Source: Paraphysomonas bandaiensis
Lineage: Eukaryota > Chrysophyceae
Length of the DNA: 64,000 nucleotides
NCBI GenBank assembly: GCA_965644295.1
Contig: CBFFRP010000292.1
Coordinates: forward strand, 62,001 to 126,000
Direction: 5' to 3'
In this document: piece after piece, positions 49,101 to 59,232 of the stretch
How the letters are laid out: the number at the start of each line of letters is the position of its first letter
Numbering within the stretch: the stretch's first letter is position 1
Translations under genes and position numbers: made by a program
Notes under the pieces: generated by a model
The model's database searches: none
What the model saw: the letters and a program-made list of their open reading frames with translations, nothing else
What the model was told of the DNA's origin: nothing

Positions 49101-51730
49101 GCTTGATAATTTTATTTCCAATGCACTTAGGTCTGGTAAGACAGATGGTGATCGCAGCTCTTTCCCCTGGACAATCCATAAGGATGCCGACACTGGTTTG
49201 CTTGTGGGTCCGATTCCTCGATTGATATTAGATATCCTCAGCTCCTATATGAAGCTCACTGCTCCATTGCCCGATAGCAGTTCTTTCACGACTTATGACG
49301 AAGGGCGTCGGGAAGAAGGTCGACTCAGACGCATGAATGACATAATTGCAGTGCAAACCATATCTAGTTACACCACACTTGTCACTGCTTATGAGAGTAT
49401 TTTAATTCACCTCAAGAGTGTAGTGGATGCCTATGCTGATTCATCTGGTCGTGGAGAACGGGCTGACAATGATGAGGATGTGGAAACTGATCCTGATGCT
49501 CCCTACCCCTCATGTCTTTCGGAAGCAGACGACATTTCATCTATTCTGTACTTCCTCTGTTCACTGTGTAATGACTGTGAAAAGGTCTGCACTTCCCACC
49601 TTCACCTATTGGCAGGAAAGGTTTCTCATCCTTCCACAGAATTTAGGTCTCGGGTGGCTAAGATTGAATCTGACCTGATGTATGTCGGGTGGACAGCAGT
49701 GGAAATAATCACTAAAATTATTTTTACTGATACGGAGGATGCCTTCAAAGCCGATTTTGCTGCTGTGTGGAATAGTCAGACCTCGCCATTATTGGAAGTG
49801 ATGCAGTCGTTGCAGGCGTATATGACGGACATGCAGCGCTGTCTAGCGCAAGAGTATCTGCAGAAGCTCGTTATATCATGTGGACGGAAGCTGATCCGTC
49901 AGTACTTTATGATGCTTTATTCTCACAGCCAACAAATTGAAGACACAAACAAGAGAATGGTACGGGAGGTTGAAGAGCGTCCCAAACTTTCATCCCTCCT
50001 TCAACGAATTCCATCTTTTGGTTTTAAGCGGATTGAAGATCAGAAACAATTATTGCTTGAGAAAGAAGAGAGGGAGCTTCAAGAGGTGCACCAGAAGCGG
50101 GTGGTATTTGACTCTGTACACATTCAACAGATTCAAGAAGACGTGGAGCGAATGGCAACCTTTTGCGCGAGAAATTCATCATCTGTGTCTCCCTTTCAAA
50201 ATTCTGAGCTGTCGGCACAGTTCAGTCAGATCAATGTCAGTATATTGTGCTATCATAAGTGAAACTGATGTAACTTAATTGTGCTGGTTCCTAGGCGTTT
50301 GTATGTGCTTTGGAGGCTGATTATTCAGAGTCCTACCCTGAGGATTTCATGCGAGCTATACAAGAGGTGAGTGGGTGAGTGATGATACGTATTGCATGCG
50401 AATGATGTTTTTCTCGCAGCTGGTGATGCTGGGGGGGACAGCTGAAACCGTTTCATGTATTACTACTCTCAAAGACCTCGACCGTGCCTCTGCTGATGCA
50501 GTGATTCAGCTGGCTTTTCCATCTTCGCAATCCATAGAGCCATCAGCCCAGTCGTCTCCTGCATCGGGTTCCAGTAGTCAGTTCCAATACACTCGCCCGG
50601 CTATCCTTGGCGTCACCTCGAACACTACTCCAGCTGAATATATTAGCAGCGGTGGGAGGAGCCTCCACGATGTTTCATACTCTGCTAGCTGGCATGGGAC
50701 GAGTGCCAGTGGGGCGGCAAGGGCACGAGACATTAGCTATTGCGATATGTTGGATGCTGAAGAGGAGAGTCTGGGGCTTGGTTTATCTCATCATGTAGAG
50801 GAGGAAGTGGCCACTTCAAGTGACTCGGCCTCCATAGAGGTATGTGATATCGACGTGTGTTCTCGCGGTTGATTTTGTGATTCGACAGGATGATGTCGAA
50901 GACCCTTCTAGAGTTCCATCTCCGCGAACATCAACAGCAAACAAGATATCAAGTCAAGGACGGGGAAGGCTTAATACAGGTCCTGTGGTAGGTGGCGTTA
51001 CAAGTATTAGGAAGCGTAGTGGCAGTGGTAGTAGTTCGCGTTCTTCACTGCCCATTCCCCGCGTCATCGCTAGTAACCGAGGCGGGAAAATCCCAGCTAT
51101 GGGTGAAGCGGGTGGGAGTGAGATAAGAGTATGTGCTCTACGTTGTCGAAGGCTACGAGCAGGCACCGCAATGGACTTTTCTGCTATGAATGAACAGAAG
51201 CTTGTTGTGGTGGGTGTAATCACTCGTCTTGTGTAAGTTGTTATTCATATGTTACTGATGAGTTATACAGCGTGTGAGGTGTGGGCCATTGATGACACAG
51301 ACGGGGCGCGCTCGATGCAGCAGGAATCCTCTGTGGGCTGAGACCCTGATATTTCCAGTAAAGGTATGCAGTATTTCCTGTGTTTGCAACTTGTTGGTTT
51401 TTGTTTTATGTGTTCGGTGTGGAATCAGCCCCCTTTAGCTATTACTTTTGAAGTCCTGAAGTGCGAGCCTAAAAGAAACACTAGGTTTGTTATTCACTGC
51501 AATCTGCTGACAGACAATATGTAATGTATAGCTGTAGAGTGAATATACTGGCGGAGTGTGCCCTGCCGCTGCATGGGCTGTCCCCGTCACTTCCCTTGGA
51601 CGTGTGGATTCCACTTCATATTCCTCAAACGTTGGGCCCCATGCGACAGAACAAGAGAAAACCGGCTGATACAGATTGCTCTGACATGATGCTGCATGCC
51701 TGTGTGATTTGGGACGAGGGATCCGACTGA
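43189..51730 (+). CDS. Large DysF - C2 - helical - C2 protein (possible membrane tether)
   Basis: Seventeen exons join in frame to 2,567 residues: 43189-43584, 43624-44116, 44179-44542, 44594-46315, 46364-46613, 46665-46818, 46866-46925, 46983-47025, 47073-47270, 47323-47755, 47806-50235, 50295-50366, 50420-50839, 50889-51209, 51271-51363, 51429-51484 and 51532-51730. Two DysF (dysferlin/peroxin) domains lie at the N-terminus: the first at about 15-110 (YSWMANWKID, DEEGW, VRRRRWYR), the second at about 178-297 (VVFENQR, DWPPWSD, YDWLDDWHVD, VRTRRWLRH). A C2-like fold follows (about 298-430). A second C2-like unit is at about 992-1170 (LGEVYLPLKNL), then a Ser/Pro-rich linker. About 1370-2200 is almost entirely helical; its layout recalls MUN/exocyst tethers, unproven. 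A C2-like unit closes the chain (about 2420-2567, RNPLWAETLIFPV). No membrane anchor is seen, so it is not a true ferlin. A role in vesicle or lipid contact is inferred. Confidence 0.88.
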
Positions 51731-52275
51731 TAACGCAGTCTGTCTAGTTAGCGATAAGTCTAGCGTGTAACTTGCAGTGATACTTATTTTCTGCATGATG
51801 CATTGTGAATAGTTAGGGCACGAAAGTCTTAGATATATTTACGCTACTGTATGTTAATATGGTAGTTCAATGTAATCTAGATCTATGGCGAATTCGGTGT
51901 TTTATCTTGTTGCCATGTCAGTTGCTTGTACATTTATCATTTATCCACATGTGACATTGTTAAGGAAACGTGTATACTGCAGAGAAAACCCAAATTCTAC
52001 TCATTTGACTGAGAACTATTGCTTTTCATAACTATTGTTATTCTGTGTGAGCCACATGACACACAAAAAGGAGGGCAGGGGCACACAAATCCTCTTGCGC
52101 CGGGAGCCGGGAGGGTGCTTTGTCTTATGATTAGATAATTAGTTATTTAAGAGTAATAAGGATTGATTTGAAGCAATATGAGTACTCATTTGTTTTCTTA
52201 ATTTTTATCAGGGCACACCTATTTCAAGCAAGCACGCTAGTAATAGCTATACAATCTAATATTAAGTTTTCAACA

Positions 52276-52435
52276 GCATGAAGATAAGCTACAATTTACA
52301 ATTTAACCTAGGGATAAGGAGTGTCGTCCCTTATCTAACTTCTAAAAGCCGGGGTTTCGCCCTCGTTTCAAAATTTTGAGCGCTGGACAATATAGAATAT
52401 AGCATATAGCGTCCTTATATCCCGTGATTAAATAT
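52276..52435 (-). repeat. Repeat copy, inverted partner of 57888-58022
   Basis: On the minus strand it reads CACGGGATATAAGGACGCTA, TATTGTCCAGCGCT, ACTCCTTATC, GGTTAAATTGTA, AGCT(T)AT, in the same order as the partner. The copies differ by several indels, so they are old. Confidence 0.7.
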
Positions 52436-52922
52436 AACTACATGAAACCGTCGCCTGTATAGCTATTCACTGTACAACCTGTTCGTCGTGTCAATTATAT
52501 TATGTTTGATATTTATTTTATACTGTAGTGCTATACGGGACAAAAAGAGGTTATATATTGTCTCACAGTCACAATTTTAAACAAGAAACGATACTTTTTA
52601 TCCCATGGTTAAGATGAATCTCACTCCAATTATGTGCGAATTTCACTTTACTAAATCAAATTTTATTTAAGTAGGCGGGCTGTCGTAGTGTGGTTGTGTA
52701 TTGTATGCCGGATATAAAAGGCCATATTACCTCAGTGGCGATATTTGTACTCTACTGAACCAATTCAGCAGCTCAAACAAACAACCAGAAACTGTTGAGT
52801 GAAACTAAAGATAAAAGTATAGAATCGATATAGTGAAGAAGCTCAGAGAGAAAACTTTGCTACACGAGTAGTTGCAGTGAATTAAGTTCAAACATAAAAC
52901 AACCGTTCTAATCAGAATCAAA

Positions 52923-53294
52923 TCAATATCGGCAGTGTAAAGATAAACGATGAACTCCTCTGTAGAGTTGAACTACTTTTTCTTCGAATGCTGTTAGTAA
53001 TAATCTCAGCAGTGTTATGTACCTGAACACCCATCTCTCAGTTGGATATCTAGTTTCTAAAATCTGATGAGCAACAAAAGTAACGGCCAATCGGATACGA
53101 GAAACGGTATTACCAAATCGCTGTTTGCTATTTGTTTGCTTACATCTGTGAATAAGAGTAACGGGTAACTGTATTATCTGATTGTCATCAAAGTAGATGC
53201 GCATATTCATCATTAACAACTGTGAGAATCCTCTCACGAAAGCTCTGAAGACAGAGCTGCATGATGAGCGAGGAGTGTCTGAGAGGAATGACAT
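52923..53294 (-). other. Possible small gene or fragment, hypothetical
   Basis: The 123-residue frame starts MSFLSDTPRSSCSSVFRAFV and reads like protein to about residue 92 (YPTERWVFR). A GTACATAAC donor-like site follows there, suggesting a 5' exon, but I could not find a convincing next exon. No family recognised. Confidence 0.25.
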
Positions 53295-53861
53295 GACTGT
53301 TGGCCTATAGATTAACTATACTGGCCTTTCACATGCCGGGACAAGGCACCTCTCTTGTGACAATGTCTGCAATTGAGGCCACGTGCAGTCTACCCCACAC
53401 ATATCTAGATATTCTTCACTCAGCAGCAGTGCAGTGCATGCATTGGAGACACTAATAACAGGAACAGCCACTAGAAACCTAGCGTTACTCCATACGTACA
53501 TCTGATTGGACAACTGGAGGACGAGACGATGAAGAGTATTCTGCTCCTGCCTGTTTGTAGTTCCCGCATGCATGGTGTACTCTGCAGGTATACAGCACAG
53601 TACAGTTGTATGCACCGGCAGTTGATGTTTCATACGACGAGAAATACAGCAGTACGAATCTGCCGTATGCCGGTATGCAGTGCTGCACATCGCATCCCTT
53701 CGCTTCTGCTCAGTCGCACGCCCTCCTCTCCTCATACCGACAGAGCCCAGAGACCCAGACACACACACACATACACGCTCCTACATTACACAGCCAACCA
53801 TCGTGAGCGCTGGTATAACTGTGAAGGCACTGCAGTGTATATCTGCTGATAGTTCATCTCA

Positions 53862-56039
53862 ATGGCACGACGTGGTCTCTTCAGGGCTCCAAACAAATCT
53901 AGTCGCCTCGCCCCCGTCTTCCTAACTATATGTGCGCTTCTCGCTGTCGCTCTGTTGTACAGGCAGCAGTTACTTGACTTCAGTCTTCGTTTGCTGGACT
54001 CTACAGATGTATCGCCTGGTAGAAATCTTCGAAGTGGACTCTGTGAACCGGCTGACGATGAAAGCGACAGCGGCTGCCCGCAGGTAGCAGGAATTACATA
54101 TGCTATATTTACTTTTTCCCACTTTCTGAATGTACAGGGCACAGTACCAGAGATGGCAATTATATACGCCGTTGGGGCCTTGTACCTTTTTATTGCATTA
54201 GCAATTGTGTGTGATGAATTCTTTGTTCCCGCTCTGGAAGAGATTGGTGCAGCGTGGGAGATGAGTGATGACGTTGCAGGTGCAACTCTTATGGCTGCTG
54301 GTGGATCCGCGCCTGAGCTTGCGACATCTCTTATCGGTACATTCCGAGGATCGGATGTTGGGTTCGGCACTATTGTCGGATCTGCAGTGTTTAATGTACT
54401 ATTTGTAATTGCATGCTGTGTCCTTTGTACACCACCAGAACTTTCTCCTCTGAAGCTGACTGGATGGCCACTGGCTCGCGATTGCTTCTGCTACATTGTA
54501 TGTCTGCTGATGGTTGCTATGGTTTTTGGAGTGAACTCCCCTGGAATCATAGAGGCATGGGAGGCGGCATTTCTTTTCATGCTCTACATTATATACTGTG
54601 TAATAATGGCATTCAACGAGCAATTGTATGAATACTTCAACAAACCAGCTGAAGAATTGGGAGAGAAAAAGGCCTCCGATGAGGTCAATGATGTACTGCT
54701 CACGGATATGGCTTCTCCGCGTGGGTCTGCGCATTTTCCTTCCCATTACAGGGCTGGTTTTGTACAATTGCTAACTCAAGATAGATCTATTTTCGATACT
54801 GCTGCTGTGCATTGTGTAAAGGTTATTGATGGAGACGTGCGAGCAGTATTTGACAAGTTGGATACGGACGGGTCGGGCACCATTGATGCGATAGAACTGA
54901 AGAAACTTTTGATTGATCTCTACAACGGAAACCCAGAAGTTAAGGTAACGGATGAGTATGTCAACGAAATCATGAAGGAGCTCGATATTGACCGTAATGG
55001 TGTCGTGGACTTTTCTGAGTTCACTGTGTGGTATGTGAAATCGGAGGAGCGATTAAAAAATGAGGAAAAGCATATATTTGACGAATTGGATGTGGACAAA
55101 ACCGGTAGTATCCCCCTCAGTATGCTGGGGACTTTACTCAGTAAGCTGGATGTGAAGTATTCTCAGCAAAGCCTCGAAGAGGCTATACATTTCTTTCGCA
55201 CAGTGAGCCCAGCGACTGCTCAGAGTGACCGGGATCATATTATATGTGAAGAATACAGCGAATCCAGAGATTTCGAGATGCTCAACAAGGGTGTAGATGC
55301 CCCCAAACAGGCTAGCAGCACCATAACGTATCAGCAGTTTGCGAATTGGTTTGAGCACACTTCGTTGTGGAAGGAAAAACAACATGACGCTGAGATAGCT
55401 GCAGAGGCAGCAGAAGGTATATGGGGGGAACTCCTTGATTTCCCAAAGGAGTGCACGAGGGCTAATGTGATGTACGTTTTTCTTGCACCCATAACTTGGA
55501 CTCTGGCGTGCACAGTGGGTATAAAGGACGTCCGCATTCCTGGAAATAGTGGGTGGTGCTACTACCAATTTTTGTTCGCTATAGCCTGGATTGGCGCTTA
55601 TTCGTACTTAGTGGTGGACTGGATCGAGATTATTGGTGCCACCATTGGTGTGCCATCTGTGGTCATGGGTTTAACCGTACTTGCCGCTGGGACCAGCATC
55701 CCAGATCTTCTCTCTTCTGTCGTGGTGGCTAAGGCTGGTAAGGGAGACATGGCAGTGTCATCTTCTATTGGTAGCAATATATTCGACGTATGCGTGGGAC
55801 TACCCGTTCCATGGATGCTCTTTAACATATTCATGGACTGCCCTGTAGTCGTCGGAGCCGACAATCTCTTTGTCTCTGTTATCGTTCTTCTCGGAATGGT
55901 TGGCGCTGTAATATTTTCGGTCATGGCATCAGGGTGGAAAATGGACTACTCATTGGGAGGTGCTATGTTCGTATTTTACATCCTATTCGTCGTTCAGGAT
56001 GTTGTCCGCGTTTACCTGACAGAAGACATAGTCTGTTAA
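53862..56039 (+). CDS. K+-dependent Na+/Ca2+ exchanger (NCKX) with EF-hand loop
   Basis: A single exon of 725 residues. A hydrophobic N-terminal segment (17-33) is followed by the first exchanger half: the alpha-1 repeat at about 138-180 has AGATLMAAGGSAPELATSLI and VGSAVFNVL. The long cytosolic loop (about 275-540) carries EF-hands DTDGSGTIDAIE (about 334-345) and DIDRNGVVDFSE (about 373-384), both with full calcium ligands. A degenerate third, DVDKTGSIPLSM, lies at about 409. The alpha-2 repeat near 600-645 has LTVLAAGTSIPDLLSSV and SSIGSNIFDVCVGLP; the Asp in SIPDLL is the residue typical of NCKX-type potassium dependence. The protein should export Ca2+ against Na+ and K+ gradients, at the plasma or an internal membrane, with Ca2+ feedback through the loop. 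The CaCA family with EF-hands in the loop occurs in several protist lineages and plants. No intron, unlike most neighbours. Confidence 0.94.
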   Translation: MARRGLFRAPNKSSRLAPVFLTICALLAVALLYRQQLLDFSLRLLDSTDVSPGRNLRSGLCEPADDESDSGCPQVAGITYAIFTFSHFLNVQGTVPEMAIIYAVGALYLFIALAIVCDEFFVPALEEIGAAWEMSDDVAGATLMAAGGSAPELATSLIGTFRGSDVGFGTIVGSAVFNVLFVIACCVLCTPPELSPLKLTGWPLARDCFCYIVCLLMVAMVFGVNSPGIIEAWEAAFLFMLYIIYCVIMAFNEQLYEYFNKPAEELGEKKASDEVNDVLLTDMASPRGSAHFPSHYRAGFVQLLTQDRSIFDTAAVHCVKVIDGDVRAVFDKLDTDGSGTIDAIELKKLLIDLYNGNPEVKVTDEYVNEIMKELDIDRNGVVDFSEFTVWYVKSEERLKNEEKHIFDELDVDKTGSIPLSMLGTLLSKLDVKYSQQSLEEAIHFFRTVSPATAQSDRDHIICEEYSESRDFEMLNKGVDAPKQASSTITYQQFANWFEHTSLWKEKQHDAEIAAEAAEGIWGELLDFPKECTRANVMYVFLAPITWTLACTVGIKDVRIPGNSGWCYYQFLFAIAWIGAYSYLVVDWIEIIGATIGVPSVVMGLTVLAAGTSIPDLLSSVVVAKAGKGDMAVSSSIGSNIFDVCVGLPVPWMLFNIFMDCPVVVGADNLFVSVIVLLGMVGAVIFSVMASGWKMDYSLGGAMFVFYILFVVQDVVRVYLTEDIVC

Positions 56040-56529
56040 AATCCACTATGTGTTTGTGCTGAAACTGTATTGTATAGTATATTTGTGATAATGTGTGCGT
56101 AGTTTTAGATGTACTCTGTCCTGTGAGAAACGTCGAATGGTCAACATGACGATTGTGCATACAACTTGGTGGAATTGTATAGTCTGATATTGCTGACTTG
56201 AGACTATTTATGAAATTCTAACTTTTACTGCTCTACAATATTTATATATTGACTGAAGTGTAGTAGAATTCGCTTGGGCAACGCGTAAAACCACGAAACG
56301 CTTGGAAATTTAAGCTACACGCACGTAAATACCATCTCACCGCTCTTACTGCATGTTTCTAGTGATTTTCACTAACTGATTTCTAGTGATGATAATAAAT
56401 GGAGGTGGTTAACATATTGATAAACCTAAATTCTGAAATAGCACCACCACACTATTGATTATTGATAAAAGATAGAAGTACTAAAACCAGTCATATATAA
56501 TATCATTTCTTGTGCCTTGTACAGCCATG

Positions 56530-57055
56530 CATATATTGAAAGTCTTATTATTATTATTATTAGCAATAGGCGTTAAAAACCTGCACCAACTTAGTAGCTA
56601 GATGAATGTTAGACAAACTAGTTAGACCTCTACCTGTAACTAGTAACTAATCAGTACACACTTTTTTCATCCTACTATTTAACGCTACGGAAGCTGCTTG
56701 TGCGTCGCCGCAAGCACCAAGGTGCGACCACTTCCGCTCTGATTTCTTAAGGTGAACATCCCGGATGCTTCACTTCAGCAGGCAGCCCAATACCCCGGTT
56801 ACCCTTCAGGTGGGCCCATTCCCGGATGCCTGTTTATTCATCAGGGCCCAAAGACGTCTACACAAGTGACACTTATTGGTGTCCCTTGTACCACACAAGC
56901 ATTCGGCTATGAGTGGGCAGAAGAATATCTGCTGACTATGTTTGCGGCTCACGTTAGTTTCCCAGAGAGAATCTCCGGTACTTATCCCCCAGAACACCAC
57001 CACACGAAATGGTGCGAGTCCGACTTTTTTGAGGGGCCATGCATAGACAGGTACT
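56530..57055 (+). repeat. Dispersed repeat family, longest uninterrupted copy
   Basis: It starts TATTGAAAGTCTTATTATTA, contains AGCAATAGGCGTTAAAAACC, TACTATTTAACGCTACGG, the mini-hairpin GCTTGTGCGTCGCCGCAAGC, CCCGGATGCTTCACTTCAGC, CCGGATGCCTGTTTATTC and CCGGTACTTATCCCCCAGAA. It serves as the reference for the other copies. A 101-residue frame runs through the 3' part (56752-57057) and may be a remnant of an element protein. Confidence 0.85.
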
Positions 57056-57887
57056 AATAGTAAATATTAATTCAGTTTATTTCTACCATTTATCGTATTC
57101 ACGTATATGACATAATATATATAACATTAGTTTTGTTTCTGCTCTGCAGTTACAGTTACAACATACACCAACACCGCTTTCGCTTATATTGAATGTCTGA
57201 TTATTACCTACTAGTCAAGCGGTTGAAAAACCTAGTCATTTAATAATTCATATTTTCATTTAACAATGACTAGGCTAACAAGGTGTTTATGGTATTCACC
57301 TAGTCAAAATAAAAAATTCATTCAAGCATGAAAGCATACTCTAGCTATCAAAATTAATAAATGTAAATATTGTATACATGCTATACATCACATTTCAAAG
57401 TCACATTCCAATGAGATAAAAAGCAGAATTAACAACAGGAAGTGGTCACAGGAAGTTGTTTGTTGGATAGCGCCCTTCTATGGGTTGTGGTGACGTGGAG
57501 TAGGGTGGGTATGTTCGGTTAGGGTTCTGTGGAAGGTGTATTGTGGCGTCGTGGTAGTACAGTAGTACGTGGAGATGCCGTTTGCGTCTGAGAGGAGGGG
57601 CAGTGAATGTGGTGTTGTCCTCAAACTGTTGTAGAGCGGGGCGGAACAGGTTAACTATGATTGCCAATATCATTCTCTCCGGCCGCACTCTACTATTGCA
57701 GCCGACGAGTAGCACCGGCGGGCGACTATACTTCATGTTATTTTATTGGCGATATGTGCACACGTGCTGATACTATATACAATGCTGCTGAGATTTATTG
57801 AGTTCTGTTTTTGTGGGCTTATTACATAAAACTCACAAAATTCCGCCATCATACCAGAAACACTATCTACATGCCATCTCTAGTTAT

Positions 57888-58022
57888 ATTATTTATCTAA
57901 CCACGGGTTATAAGGAGGCTATATTATATTGTCCAGCGCTTAAATTTTTGAAGCGTAAAGATTATAATTTACTCCTTCTTATCTCTAGTAGGTTAAATTG
58001 TAGCTAATCCTCATGATGTCGA
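57888..58022 (+). repeat. Repeat copy, inverted partner of 52276-52435
   Basis: It reads CACGGGTTATAAGGAGGCTA, TATTGTCCAGCGCT, ACTCCTTCTTATC, GGTTAAATTGTAGCTAATCC. It is collinear with the reverse complement of the partner, 5.5 kb away. Confidence 0.7.
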
Positions 58023-59232
58023 AAATCAAACACATCTGATGGTAGTCCAAATCCCAGTAATTATAATGGCATTAATGTAAAATGATTCGGCAATTACAAT
58101 GACATTAGCATTAATGACCCATTAATGGCCGTTAGTACCTAAGTAGATAACACCACTCATAATAGAGATAGTGTGGTGCTCCCTTAATTACTAATTTAGT
58201 TAAATAACAGACTACGAATCTACTTCTTCTCGCTCTCCTCTGGCACATCAGGATCTTCTTGCAGGGCTTGATGATGGAAGGCATAAGCATCTCACAACAT
58301 GTAATTGGCTCGTACGAATAACAACAATTCTGGACATTATAAATTAATGCTTCTACGCTCAGGTGTCATAATCAATTTTTCACGACTAAAGAGCATCTCA
58401 ACAACAACATTAGATTGTGTTACAATATAAAGCCAGCAGCGGTAGTTGGACTCAAAAGGTACCAAGTCGAGCTTTCTTGGTGACCTTGGCGCTTTCCAGA
58501 ACATGCTGTGCAAATTCAGTTCCTTCACTTTTTGTTGTGATTACTGTTGGATGAGAGAAAACTGACATTCTTAAACGTCTTTAGATCTTTGATCAGAAAA
58601 CAAATATAAAGCCGAACAAAAGAATATGACTCGGTGATCTTGCGAATCCACTCGGAAGAAGGCTCTGCAAATTACACTGCCATCAACGTTTGTTGGCCAT
58701 CATGGGGATAAAACAATTGCTTCACCAAATTTCCAAAGTTGCGTGGATGCAAGTAAATGTCTGTTTATTTAGCAATAGGCGTTCAAGAAATATATTATAT
58801 ATATGAACGGCTGCTTAATCATTAATAACGCTTGAATAAAGATGAACTCATTTATCTATTCACAAACCTTGAAAAAATTGACAAAGCTATTATAGGGAGG
58901 CAAAAATTCCAATTCAACGGAATCGATATCACTTAGATATTATGGCTATTAGGTGCTCGGGGCGATCGTGAGGGAGATATAGTATAACTATGTAGTCAAA
59001 TACACCGATCTATGCGTAGAAGGTAGAAGCCAAGATAAACACTTCAAAATAAGCACGAACTCCCTTTACGTACTGTCAAGTAGTGTATGTTAAGGATATA
59101 GCATCAATAAAAAAGTTAGCAATTTCCAATGAAGTGCTGTCTGAATTCCTCATGCCAGCTAACTAGGATAAACACTACTCATGTAAAATTGCAATCAAGA
59201 CGAAACAACTTTACAATTTTATTAAAATCTGC

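Larger units (their letters stand above)
51731..53861. other. Intergenic region with an inverted-repeat partner and doubtful frames
   Basis: 52276-52435 is one half of a repeat whose other half lies inverted at 57888-58022. Two minus-strand frames at 53294-52923 and 53768-53316 are open for 123 and 150 residues. The second is rich in low-complexity (ACACAC...) reverse translation and overlaps the likely 5' leader of the exchanger gene. Confidence 0.45.
56040..59232. other. Intergenic region rich in repeats
   Basis: It contains the longest dispersed-repeat copy (56530-57055), a CCTAGTCA motif group (57203-57306), the inverted-repeat partner (57888-58022), and a repeat-end remnant AGCAATAGGCGTT at about 58763. 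A 96-residue minus-strand frame at 57736-57446 is locally GC-richer, but I cannot connect it to a gene. Confidence 0.5.

Noticed and set aside
53316-53849. Frames on both strands of 106-150 codons upstream of NCKX
   Set aside because: They overlap each other and a CA-rich tract in the likely NCKX leader; composition explains the open frames.
57446-57736. 96-codon minus-strand frame in a GC-richer patch
   Set aside because: No neighbouring exon or recognisable domain; too short to support.
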